From Prosopocoilus inquinatus (lineage: Eukaryota; Arthropoda; Insecta; Coleoptera; Lucanidae), in assembly GCA_036172665.1 (NCBI GenBank), contig CM069873.1:47834001-47898000 (forward strand): 64,000 bases of DNA. Reading direction: 5' to 3'. This document shows, in pieces, positions 1-8,240 of the stretch. Under the pieces are notes generated by a model. It had not been told where the DNA came from, did no database searches, and was given only the letters and a program-made list of their open reading frames with translations. Each line of letters begins with the position of its first letter. Positions within the stretch are counted from its first letter, which is position 1. The position numbers were made by a program, and so were the translations under genes.

Positions 1-587
1 TTTTCCAACAGAGAGAACAAATATCTTTAAATTTATCGAAATTCATATCAGTGCCCACGTGATCGTTGTAAACGTGTTTCAAATTTAAGTCATCTTGCTT
101 GAAAAGTATGAGTGCATTTGCATTGTCTCTAATCAGATGCTTTGGTACTTTAGCATATGTTTGAGAAAGATAAAACGAATCAATGTACATAAGTATGTCT
201 ACCCACACTGAAATATTCCCTAATAATATCTTGATTGTTGCACGCAACATCATCGAAAATAAAAATAGAATTAGATTTAGCTTCCGAAGGTGGAAGTATA
301 TTTTCACCTGCATTGTACGCAAAATAACCTATACCCTTGATTGGTTTCAGTAGCTCTTCTAAATAAACATTTTTCGGTTGACTTAAAGATTTCGAATAGA
401 CGTATACGTTCTCAAATGCTAAACCATTTTGATGTTCGATCAAGTTAATTGTAAGGTTTGTTTTCCCACAATTCGATGGACCTACGAAGATACATCTCAA
501 GGTTGATGGAAATAATACACCGTGTCTCTTAAAACGTTCCCCTTCCAAACTATCATTATTTTCAATGTTTAAAACAACTTTAAACAT
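1..587 (-). pseudogene. Polinton/adintovirus-like genome-packaging ATPase, partial and frameshifted
   Basis: FtsK/HerA-type packaging ATPase of Polinton and adintovirus-like elements; in the family it powers loading of DNA into capsids. Reading leftwards from a Met codon at 587, a Walker A loop (GPSNCGKT) is followed by a Walker B strand (IFIFDDV) and the family string REYFSVGRH. The frame ends in a stop near 180, but the family sequence resumes in another frame (DSFYLSQTYAK, then HLIRDNANALILFKQDD) and stays open to the window edge, so there is a frameshift near 180 and the C-terminus lies outside the window. The longer open frame extending to 668 is an artefact: its first residues come from an inverted copy of sequence near 4918-4966 plus a snapback of the ATPase 5' end. 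Divergent from the integrase. Identification firm; surely non-functional. Confidence 0.85.
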
Positions 588-630
588 TGAAAATAATGAT
601 AGTTTTGAATGGGAACGTTTTAAGAGACAC
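522..630. repeat. Snapback inverted repeat of the ATPase 5' end
   Basis: Bases 522-570 recur as a near-perfect reverse complement at 582-630, separated by 11 bases. The repeated stretch is the ATPase start region, so the right arm is a copy pasted in inverted orientation. Seen directly in the sequence; it makes a strong hairpin. Confidence 0.85.
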
Positions 631-633
631 ACA

Positions 634-681
634 TAGCCATATTTAATAATCCGTCTCCTATATAACACTTCATTCTAATAA
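634..681 (-). repeat. Inverted copy of the phospholipase A2 gene start
   Basis: This stretch is the reverse complement, with few differences, of 4918-4966, which holds the start codon and first codons of the phospholipase A2 ORF. It directly abuts the ATPase snapback, so the element has been rearranged here. Alternatively it could be a remnant of a terminal or internal inverted repeat of the element; only two short blocks are available to judge. Confidence 0.7.
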
Positions 682-883
682 AATACCATGTGATTTCTTA
701 AACAACAATTCTCTAACTGAATATAAATTCAAATGTTAAGACTATTTCATAACAACAACAAAAAGCACAGAACCATAGGTATGAAACCGATTGAAGTGGG
801 GAAGAATAACGAAGAGAAATTATTAAATTCCGCGTATAGCAAAATTAAATCAGTTGACCTTAAAAGTAAAAAATTCAGTGTCG

Positions 884-891
884 GTGATCAC
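884..891. repeat. hAT target-site duplication, left copy (GTGATCAC)
   Basis: Exact 8-bp match to 3074-3081 flanking the hAT element. Eight bases is the standard hAT duplication size. The duplicated bases are integrase codons. Confidence 0.95.
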
Positions 892-3073
892 TAGAGACCG
901 GATTTATAAGTTTTTACAAGTTTTTTACGCTAACATACCTAAACTTGGCGTTTTGTATTTATATGTTTGTCGATTAGAGAAGCCCAAAAATGGTAGTTTT
1001 ATTTCGCATATAACTTAATATTTTAGACTTTTAGCGCATATTTATTTATTTATCCATAAATTGATATAAATAACATTATAATTCCATATACGGTCAATAT
1101 TCAAGTCTGCAGCTTTTCCAAGAAGTAATTTATTCTTCTCAACGTCTGGCCACTTTATTTTACGATTTCCCGGAATGTGATTTTCTGGGAATCTGTAGCG
1201 ACTTGCACTTGCATTTTGCACTTATGTTTTGCATTTCAGTTTGAGATAAGAACTCCGTGAATGTGTGTGACTAGTGACTAGTGTATTTATCAACGCGAAT
1301 TAGTTGTTATTTTCTTATTTAATTTAAAGACGAAATAAATTCAGTGCTTATCTTTTCAAAATGCCGAAAGTAGCATCCTCTCGATCCGAGCTATTGAAAA
1401 AATGGATTAAAGCATCTAAACATCTAACTACAGATGGAAAAGTTATTTTTTGCAACGCATGCTCAAAACAGGTAGATACCTTACAAATTCTCTTAAAAAT
1501 CACATTTTCATTTTGACAATATTTTAAGGTGTCGTCAGACCAAAAGTACCAGATTGATCAACATTTGGCTACAAACCTCCATAAGGAGTCGGAGAAAAGA
1601 TGTGTGTCTAACTTTAAGCAGTCTTTTATTTCTTCAACAGCCAGTAACTCACAGGGCAGTGACACAGGAAATGAATTCTTTTTAGACTTGTGCAGTGCTA
1701 TGGCAGAGTCAAACATTCCTTGGCATAAACTTGAACAAGCAAGTTTTCGAACTTTTTTGGAAAAATATTGCAATCGTCATATTCCAAATGAATCGACTTT
1801 GCGGAAAAACTATCTAAGTATATGCTACCAGCAACGGATGAAGAAAATAAGAGAGAAGCTTAGCGACAACAATATTTATATAGTAGTTGATGAAACGACA
1901 GATGCCTGCGGTCGTTATGTAGCAAATATGTTAGCAGGAGTATTAAGCAACACAGTTGCACCAATATCTTATTTGGTAAATAGTGCAGTTTTGGAAAAAA
2001 CAAATCATTCAACGATCGCACGTTTTATTAACGACAGCTTGACACTTTTATTTGCACCTAATCAAGTTAAATCGGAAAATATATTACTAATGGTGTTTGA
2101 TGCAGCAGCCTACATGATAAGAGCAGGACAGGCTTTACAGGTGTTTTACCCAAATCTGATGCACTTCACTTGTATGGCTCACGCAATGAATAGGCTCGCT
2201 GAATTGGTGCGACTAGAATACCCAACAGTAAATAAGTTGATCAATAACGGAAAAAAGGCGTTTCTTAAAGCCCCACTGCGTATACAACACTATAAAGAAT
2301 TAGCTGCTGACCTGCCATTACCACCAGAACCAATAATTACGAGATGGGGTACGTGGCTTGAAGCAGCAAATTTTTACGCAGATAACTTTAAACAATTAAA
2401 GGAAATTTTCTTAGAATTGGATGATTCCAATTCAGCGGCTTTAAGAATTTGTAAGGAATGCATGTCGAACACAAACATCGGGAATCAATTAGCATTCATT
2501 AAAACTCATTTTTCGGTTTTAATATCCACCATTAAAAAGTTGGAATCATCCCAGACGGCTCTATTAGATTCTTTTGAAGTGGTCGATGATGCAATTGAAA
2601 GTGTAAAATCAATTCCAGGGGAGATAGGAGAGAAGTTAATGGCAAAATTAGACAAGGTTCTATTACGTAATCCTGACTACAATAAAATGAGGAAAATCTG
2701 TTTAGTTTTAAAAGGTCAAAGTGAAGAGGATTTGGACATGGACCCCAAAGATGTAGCATCCATGAAATTTGCGCCCATTACTTCATGCGATGTCGAGCGT
2801 TCGTTTTCCTCTTATAAAAATATTTTGACAGACAGACGACAAAATTTTACCCCAAATAATTTAAATCAACTGTTGATTATATTTTGTAATCCTACTACTT
2901 AAGTGTTAAGTGTTAAAATTACTTATATGAAACAATTTATGTTTTTATTATTCTAAAGTATGTATAAGTAAAATAAAATTTTTATCGCATATAATATCCA
3001 TATTTTGATCCATTTTAATCGCATAAAAAAAACTTATTTTCCACTTTTTTAGCACATATAAATCCGGACTTTA
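892..3073 (+). mobile_element. Complete-looking hAT DNA transposon (2,182 bp)
   Basis: The element begins TAGAGACCGGATTTATA and its right end, read on the other strand, begins TAAAGTCCGGATTTATA: terminal inverted repeats of 17 bp with two mismatches, within the hAT pattern (Y)AGNG. It is flanked by the exact 8-bp duplication GTGATCAC and carries one two-exon transposase gene with no visible disabling change. It landed in the integrase gene of the surrounding Polinton-like element, so it is younger than that insertion. Both ends, the duplication and the coding region being intact suggests recent transposition; whether it is active cannot be told from one copy. Confidence 0.93.
1361..2902 (+). 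CDS. hAT transposase with N-terminal BED zinc finger, two exons
   Basis: DNA transposase that would cut and paste the surrounding element. Exon 1 (1361-1471) starts at ATG and encodes the first half of a BED zinc finger with CNAC. A 57-bp intron (1472-1528, GT...AG) joins in frame to exon 2 (1529-2902), which supplies the His pair (HLATNLHKE). About 494 residues in total. Exon 2 shows the hAT RNase-H-like fold: candidate catalytic Asp in VVDETTD and again in LMVFDAA, the CMAHAMNR block, TRWGTW, and the C-terminal dimerisation region with the conserved Glu in DVERSFS, then YKNILTDRR. Without splicing, exon 2 lacks an ATG at its start, which supports the intron. No internal stop or frameshift seen. 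Confidence 0.88.
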
Positions 3074-3081
3074 GTGATCAC
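3074..3081. repeat. hAT target-site duplication, right copy (GTGATCAC)
   Basis: Exact match to 884-891 immediately after the right terminal inverted repeat of the hAT element. Confidence 0.95.
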
Positions 3082-3513
3082 GTATGCATTTCTAAAATAA
3101 GAGGAATATTCGATAAGAAATATTTACCTAATTGGCCAACGGAAGTTTTTGCGATTCGAAAAGTACAACTAACAAATCCAATCACTTATTTATTAAAAGA
3201 CGCAACTGGAAATGATAAATTAGGAGGATTTTATAAAGAACAGTTGCAAAAAGTAAAGTATTCAGACGTTTATCTCGTGGAAAAAGTTTTAAAAAGAAAT
3301 AAAAATAAAGTGTTCCTGAAACGGTTGGGTTTCAATAATACACATAACAGTTGGATAGATAAGAGTAATATTGCGTAACATAGCAATCGTTATCTATTAA
3401 TGCTTCTGCGTACATATAGACGTATCAACAACTTCAATTTGTTAGTAAGAGAGTAGCAACGAACAAGAAAACTTTACACACACGTATTAATTCTTTATTG
3501 TGAAACAGTAAAA

Positions 3514-4005
3514 ATGTACATTATCGACATTCAGGGCTTCCAGTTTCAAAACAGTGAATTTGTAATCAGAGAAATAGCGTTATTAAATACAAGAACGAAA
3601 ATTATGCATCATGCTTTTGGAAAGACACAGCAAAAATCATCATGGTTTTCTGATAGATTAAAAAAACACATTGAGTGGACTACAAGAAATTTGCACGGCT
3701 TAGACTGAGATACTTCGTTTGACTACTACTTACCTCAAGAAAACATTGGTAACTACATCAAAAGTCTCGTCGGAGATGAAGTCATCTGCGTAAAAGGTCT
3801 CAATAAGAAAAGAACCTTAAATAAAATTATACCTAATGAAATTATAGATTTAGATGAACTCAAATGTCCGAATTTAAGAATTTTAAAATGTAATTATCTT
3901 CAAAATCATTGTAATTTACATGTTTATAATACGTTAAATTGTTCTAAAGATAATGTATTTGTATTACATCAATGGTTTATTAAAGAATGTAATGAAGAAC
4001 TGTAA
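3514..4005 (+). pseudogene. Conserved ORF of insect Polinton-like elements, function unknown, one in-frame stop
   Basis: A frame of 164 codons opens with MYIIDIQGFQFQ and closes at 4003-4005, with one TGA at 3706-3708 after the string NLHGLD. The stop probably replaces a TGG Trp codon. The pattern (a D-x-Q/E-G-F start, a central WxxxNxHGLxW motif, and a VKGLNKKRTL string) resembles a protein I associate with arthropod Polinton-like elements. I cannot name a reaction. The arrangement of acidic and His residues is compatible with a nuclease-like fold, but that is a guess. It lies between the integrase and the structural genes on the same strand. Confidence 0.55.
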
Positions 4006-4124
4006 AAAAATTTATTTTGTTTTTATTAAATTATAACTTATATATAAATTTTTCATGTGACGGTTTATCATGTATAATTTCAGAGTTTAAAAGTTTGTTT
4101 CTGTTGTTTAATGTTCAAGTGAAA

Positions 4125-4458
4125 TTAAACTTGTGAATTGATACTATTTTCAACCACAATCAAAGCCTCTTCGAATGTCTTTATTTCATCTTCATTCTCC
4201 AAAGCCAGTCGCATATACTTCACAGGTAAATTACCTACTTTCCTCTGGATTGTTTCCGTTTTCGGACTGTAACTCAACTGTATTAACACTTGATTGGCCT
4301 TCCTTCGAATATTTTTCACACCAAATCTAATTTCAAAATTAAAAAAAATATATATTAACTAAGATAATTTTATGAAAAATAATAATTTACCTAAATAATT
4401 GTTTGCAAATAACAAATAACATGGTAACCGGCAAGATGACCTTGTTAGTCGATTCCAT
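4125..4458 (-). CDS. Small two-exon gene on the minus strand, unknown function
   Basis: Exon 1 runs from an ATG at 4458 to 4391 and contains a short hydrophobic stretch (VILPVTMLFVIC). A 64-bp intron (4390-4327) has GT and AG ends, and exon 2 runs 4326-4125, continuing in frame with KNIRRKANQVLIQLSYSPKT. The product would be 89 residues: a hydrophobic N-terminus followed by a Lys/Arg- and Glu-rich segment likely to be helical. The exon 2 sequence looks like a small protein I associate with Polinton-like elements, but I have no function for it. Opposite in strand to its neighbours. The splice model is inferred from the sequence alone; exon 2 is more secure than exon 1. Confidence 0.45.
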
Positions 4459-4925
4459 AACCAATGTACACGGAATTCCAGATATTTTCGTTTCTTCTCC
4501 TTGTTGTTGTTACTGCTTTCAACTTCAGAATGAAATGTTTTAAAGCGGTTCAGTATTTATATTAAAAAAAATAAAAGAATTTTGTGATAATTTTAATGAT
4601 ATAATGATGTGAAAGCGCTACGTTTTTATTAGTGTGGACGCGGCTTTGGGAATTCGTGCACTTGCACTTTGCACATATGTAAATAACCATTACCTTTGAA
4701 ATGATTATTTAGCAAACTCGGGTATAATTGAAATTTTATTTACTAATTTACTAGTGTGTAAAAGACATCAGTCTATACCGTTTGAGTACATCTCTCATGT
4801 GTGTGAATTTTAATAATCAATTGAGCGAAATTGTGAACAAAATTTAAACTGTTGGTAAGTTGGTTAAGACAAATAAAGATAACGTAAAATGGTTAAAATT
4901 TATCAAAAAAACAATTGTTATTAGA

Positions 4926-5617
4926 ATGAAGTGTTATATAGGAGACGGATTATTAAATACGGCTATCAATAATTTACCATTCGAACTACACATACCTATC
5001 TATAGATTTTGCGGAGCCGGTACTAAACTTCAAGAACGTCTGGCACGCGGTGACACCGGTATAAACGGCTTTGATGAAGCTTGCAAGGAGCACGACATAG
5101 CATGTGGCAGATAATAAGTTATATAAGAGTGCAATGGAACGATTTCAATCTAAAGACGCTTCGTGGGGTAAAAAAACGACTGCATTAGGAGTAGCAGGGG
5201 CCATGAAAGCCAAAGTAAATTTAGGATTAAGATTAAAGACGAAAACAAATTATGAAAAAAATATTAACGAATGTTTAAAAAAATTAGAAAAAATAAAAAG
5301 TAACAGAATCTTCTGTTGAAAACATTAAAGAAAGTATAAGAGCTTTAAAACAAAATCAAATCGAATCAGTACAGAAAAAGAATAAGGAGGTCGTGAAACA
5401 AAAACTTACTGCACGGAATAAAAATAAAATTAATATAAGTGATAAAATGGATGTAGATATTACCAATGATTACCCAATGAAACCTTACAAAGTTGAAACG
5501 AGAACAGACGACAACGATAACTTTGAACGTAAAAAAATCAAAATAAATTCAAGAAGTCAAAACAAATCAGTACAGGATAAGAATGTGAAAGAAGTAAGGG
5601 AAAAAATTAAGAACTAA
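4926..5617 (+). pseudogene. Phospholipase A2-domain protein of a Polinton/adintovirus-like element, frameshifted
   Basis: The N-terminal block carries a secreted-type phospholipase A2 signature: a Ca-binding-loop-like YRFCGAGTKL, then the catalytic dyad in CKEHDIAC. In parvovirus capsid proteins and in some adintovirus-like elements such a domain acts on membrane lipids during entry. The frame stops at 5112-5114, but the family sequence continues in another frame from about 5104 (KSAMERFQSKDASWG, AMKAKVNLGLRLKT) to 5319, and again from 5320 with a Lys-rich, charged tail containing DYPMKPY. At least two frameshifts, so no full product. The start at 4926 is chosen because the domain begins there; the open frame upstream to 4860 lacks an ATG. 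Confidence 0.8.
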
Positions 5618-5619
5618 AA

Positions 5620-5841
5620 ATGGACGAAGATATTGCTGACGACTTTCCGATGAAACCGTACGTGTCTGAAAAGAGAAAATTATATGTAGACAATAACGAT
5701 GATTTCGAATCTAAAAAAATAAAAATAAATCCAAGTGATCCTGTTACACTGAAAAGAAAGTTAACTATTGATGATGATGACAACCTAGAAAATTGTGCTA
5801 AAAGAAAACGTGAATCACATGAAGATGTAAATTTATTTTAA
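5620..5841 (+). pseudogene. Acidic/basic repeat ORF, probable tail of the phospholipase A2 protein
   Basis: A 73-codon frame that begins MDEDIADDFPMKPY, echoing DITNDYPMKPY in the preceding frame, then a FES/RKKIKIN string also shared with it. It ends with a basic cluster (CAKRKRES) that resembles a nuclear localisation signal. The repeated module and the close spacing suggest one original protein with tandem D-x-PMKPY modules, now split by a stop at 5615-5617 and a frame change. Function unknown. Confidence 0.5.
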
Positions 5842-5900
5842 TAAATTGCGCGAGGATAAAAGTATTACTTCAGTATGTAACTAAAATTCAAAGACTAACG

Positions 5901-6375
5901 ATGGCAAAATTAAACAACAAAACTAAAACAAAGAATAAGAAAGTGCCTCTTTCGAAAGTAATCGAGCAAATAAAGAAACGAGTGCTTATAAAAAAAACCA
6001 AGCACTCTAAAGAATGCAGTTCAAATAGCTTTAAATTTATCTAAGAAATTTAAAAATAAAATGAAACCATTCAAGCGCATAGTTAAAATTCCTAAAACAG
6101 GAGGAGTGTTACCTTTGATACCAATTTTTGGTGGTCTCAGGGCTTTAGGAGCTCTAGCTGGCGGAACGAGTCGAATCATAAAAGCAGTAAACGAAACGAG
6201 AGACGCAAAAGAGCAATTGAAAGAATCACAGCGTCATAATAAATCGATGGAAGCGATAGCAATGGGCAAGGGATTATATTTGAAACCGTACAAAACTGGG
6301 CTTGGACTTTTTTTACGACCAGCATCATTAAAAAAAAGAAAAATTAAAAATTCCACAAAATCGACCGATGACTAA
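5901..6375 (+). pseudogene. Adenovirus pX/core-like protein of the Polinton-like element, frameshifted
   Basis: A Lys-rich N-terminal segment starts at ATG 5901; after a frame change in an A-run near 5990 a basic segment leads into KTGGVLPLIPIFGGL, a Gly-Ala hydrophobic hairpin like that of adenovirus pX and pVI-type core proteins. A charged helix (DAKEQLKESQRHNKSMEAIA) and the conserved GKGLYLKPYKTGLGLFLRP tail follow. In the family such proteins bind DNA or the inner capsid. An ATG at 6061 also gives a clean 104-codon frame, so a shorter product is possible. The last 8 bases overlap the start of the protease frame. Confidence 0.75.
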
Positions 6376-6718
6376 CATTGATTTAGAAAAAGATGCACAA
6401 ATTATGAAAATTCCACATTTCCGAAGTGTCTTTATGAGGGATGCATTACCTAAAAAAATGGAAAAAATGAAAGAGGAATAATTAATTTGGACAGTGCAAA
6501 TGGTCCCGGTACTCATTGGACAGCCTACAAGAAAACGGAATCTCAAGTGATATACTTCGACAGTTTTGGAAATTTAAAACCACCTGGGAAAATCACAGCG
6601 TAGTTTAATTCGAGGGTGCCGTGTAAAATTTTTTATAATCATAGTTCATATCAAACTTATAATAGTTCTAATTGTGGTCAATTATGTTTATCATTTCTTT
6701 CTAATTAAATAAATACTA
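6368..6718 (+). pseudogene. Adenain-like cysteine protease of the Polinton-like element, broken
   Basis: Three adenain family blocks lie in order across 6368-6718: the His block (NGPGTHWTAYKK), the acidic block (VIYFDSFGNLKPP) and the Cys block (SNCGQLCLSF), giving the His-Asp-Cys triad. In the family this enzyme processes capsid proteins. The first ATG (6368) overlaps the core-protein stop. A stop at 6479-6481 with a frame change just before the His block, and an in-frame TAG between the acidic and Cys blocks near 6601, disable it. Position between the core and penton-like genes fits a Polinton morphogenesis module. Confidence 0.8.
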
Positions 6719-7501
6719 AGTTAATGACGTCTTGTTTTTCATTCGTTTGTTAACCTTCAACCTAGTGAAATGTGTTCGTTTACGTTCACGTTATCAGGCA
6801 AAGAATCTGTGATGTCAGCTCAAATATATCCACCAATTACATTAGATAATGAAAACTCATACGTTCTCAGACTGAGTGATTTTTATTCCTTCAATGCAAT
6901 TCCCTATGTCGATGAAACGAACAATAAATTTTATATCGACAAATACGTCATAGAAGTGCCCCAAGGGGCTTATGAAATAACAGACATCGAAAACTATATA
7001 AAATCAGAATTGTTGGAAATTAATTTGGAGAGGAAACAAATTAGAAGTAACAGTAGTGGCAGTAATAGTAGTAGTATTAGACCGTCATTCCAATTCCCTG
7101 ATATGAGTAATAGAAAACCAAACTTTGTTAAGAATACTATAATTAAAAGTACACCCGATGATGATGATATAGTATTTAAAGGAAATACTAATCATAACAC
7201 ATTAAAATACGAAATAAAAAGCAACAAAATTATACATTTTGAAAAATCGAATTCTATTGATCCGCTTTTGGGATTTAACAGAAAAAAATTGGTTGCAAAT
7301 AAGAAATATACGTCCGATTTTGCCATTAATATTTCTAAAGTTAATGCGATTTGTATTGAATGTAATCTGATTAACAATTCCTATAATAACAGCAATCAAG
7401 ATCACGTGATACACATATTTTTTCCCCAGGTGCCCCCTGGTTTTCGAATAGTGGAAAAAGTAAACAACGTTATTTATCTACCAATCAGTACAAAATATAT
7501 C

Positions 7502-7513
7502 GATAAAATTGTC
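7502..7513. repeat. 12-bp target-site duplication, left copy (GATAAAATTGTC)
   Basis: Exact 12-base match to 7970-7981; the bases beyond differ on both sides. These bases encode penton-like residues, so the duplication boundary is defined by the protein frame as well. Confidence 0.93.
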
Positions 7514-7798
7514 GAACAGATAAAATAGCGACATCTTACTATCGCTTTTTGACCTGACATTGCAGTAGGGTAGACAAATTGAAGCGGGATTTGCTCCTAA
7601 TAAGTTCCCCATGCAAGGCGGCCATGCTTGCTGTCAAAGCATAATGAAAATTTTTCTAAAATTTTCATTATGCTTTGACAGCAAGCATGGCCGCCTTGCA
7701 TGGGGAACTTATTAGGAGCAAATCCCGCTTCAATTTGTCTACCCTACTGCAATGTCAGGTCAAAAAGCGATAGTAAGATGTCGCTATTTTATCTGTTC
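7514..7798. repeat. Perfect or near-perfect 285-bp palindrome
   Basis: Arms 7514-7654 and 7658-7798 are reverse complements by eye, with a 3-base centre (7655-7657). The right arm is the genuine element sequence, since it also occurs at about 16957-17077; the left arm is its inverted copy. Such 5' inversions can arise by twin priming during target-primed reverse transcription. Confidence 0.93.
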
Positions 7799-7870
7799 AT
7801 CACTCTTACATCGCAAATGCGAATAAATTGGGCAAGTCGTTTTTGTTTGCAGCGGGAATGTCGAGCTACG

Positions 7871-7917
7871 TCTCTGCTGAAGAAGCCCCAAGCAGGGCTG
7901 AAACAGCTGTCCAGAGG
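7871..7917 (+). ncRNA. Type I hammerhead ribozyme (copy A)
   Basis: All core parts are present in order. Stem I pairs TCTCTG (7871-7876) with CAGAGG (7912-7917). The conserved CTGAAGA core is 7877-7883. Stem II is AGCCC/GGGCT (7884-7888/7895-7899) with a 6-base loop. GAA is at 7900-7902. A 2-bp stem III (AC/GT) is closed by the loop AGCT, and the cleavage triplet GTC ends at 7911. The short stem III capped by a tetraloop is typical of Penelope and retrozyme hammerheads. Predicted cleavage lies after 7911. Confidence 0.88.
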
Positions 7918-7969
7918 CTGCTCGAGGTTCTCGCTGCAATCAAAAGCGATTTGCAAAAAATTTTTCTAA

Positions 7970-7981
7970 GATAAAATTGTC
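7970..7981. repeat. 12-bp target-site duplication, right copy (GATAAAATTGTC)
   Basis: Exact match to 7502-7513. The penton-like reading frame resumes from here. Confidence 0.93.
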
Positions 7982-8083
7982 ATTAAAATACTAGATCAAG
8001 ATAAAAATCTAGTTAATTTCCAAAATGAGATCAGAACGGTAAGACTTCACTTAAAAGAGTTAACGTAAGAGCTAAGAAAAAAA

Positions 8084-8230
8084 ATGGTGTTTCAATACAA
8101 TATTTTTCCGTATAAGGATATAAAAAGAAAAGTTGTAAACCAAAAGTTCAGTTTTCAACAGCATTTGAAGGAGTTAACACCTGAAAATAAGCAGTTTTTA
8201 TTATCATTAGGATTCCAGTTATTACCATAA
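8084..8230 (+). CDS. Small 48-residue ORF between penton-like and major capsid genes
   Basis: A short intact frame from ATG 8084 to TAA 8228-8230, starting MVFQYNIFPYKDIKRK and ending QFLLSLGFQLLP. It lies 16 bp after the penton-like stop and 10 bp before the capsid start on the same strand, so it fits the compact gene spacing of the element. No domain recognised; function unknown. Confidence 0.45.
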   Translation: MVFQYNIFPYKDIKRKVVNQKFSFQQHLKELTPENKQFLLSLGFQLLP

Positions 8231-8240
8231 GAAAAACAAT

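Larger units (their letters stand above)
733..3378 (+). pseudogene. Polinton integrase C-terminal part with chromodomain, interrupted by a hAT element
   Basis: Two open blocks, 733-891 and 3082-3378, are the C-terminal part of a Polinton (retroviral-type, DDE) integrase. The first ends in the SH3-like region (KKFSVGDH); the second carries the string GIFDKKYLPNW and then a chromodomain (YLVEKVLKRNKNKVFLKRLG, later HNSWIDKSNI) and stops at 3376-3378. The gap is a hAT transposon with an exact 8-bp target duplication, and the frame resumes without shift after the second duplication copy. The catalytic DDE core is not recognisable upstream: a stop lies in frame just before 733 and the sequence there is rearranged. 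In the family this enzyme inserts the element DNA; here it is dead. Confidence 0.85.
7514..7969 (+). mobile_element. Retrozyme-like hammerhead element, copy A
   Basis: A 456-bp insert in the penton-like gene, flanked by the exact 12-bp duplication GATAAAATTGTC. It consists of a 141-bp inverted portion (7514-7654), a 3-base turn, and a forward portion (7658-7969, 312 bp) that carries a type I hammerhead ribozyme at 7871-7917. No poly(A), no terminal inverted repeat, and no protein that I recognise. Copy B at 16734-17077 has the same sequence in a circularly permuted order. Read together, this matches a non-autonomous retroelement spread through circular self-cleaving RNA, as described for retrozymes; the Penelope-like element at 16.4-20 kb is a plausible source of the enzyme. 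Sequence and boundaries are directly seen; the mechanism is inferred. Confidence 0.85.
6770..8068 (+). pseudogene. Penton-like minor capsid protein, interrupted by a hammerhead-carrying insert
   Basis: The frame starts at 6770 (MCSFTFTLSGKES) and shows the penton-like pattern of Polintons (PPITLDNENSYVLRLSDF, NKFYID, IEVPQGAYEITDIENYI). It runs to 7513, where a 456-bp insert begins; after the insert and the second copy of a 12-bp duplication the protein continues in the same frame with KILDQDKNLVNFQNE and a C-terminal RLHLKE string, ending at 8066-8068. The annotated stop at 7526-7528 therefore belongs to the insert. Middle portion is Ser/Asn-rich (about residues 85-105). In the family this is a jelly-roll protein at capsid vertices. 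The continuity of the frame across the insert is the strongest evidence for the insertion. Confidence 0.85.

Noticed and set aside
588..668. N-terminal extension of the packaging ATPase frame up to 668
   Set aside because: The extra codons come from inverted copies of the ATPase start and of the phospholipase A2 gene start, not from a conserved domain.
7514..7798. Parvovirus-type terminal hairpin
   Set aside because: The palindrome is internal to an insert with a target duplication, and its arm occurs unpaired in copy B; 5' inversion explains it better.
7700..7969. 89-codon open frame after the penton-like gene
   Set aside because: It lies entirely in the hammerhead insert, crosses the palindrome arm, and shows no conserved protein motif; the sequence is explained as ribozyme-bearing RNA.
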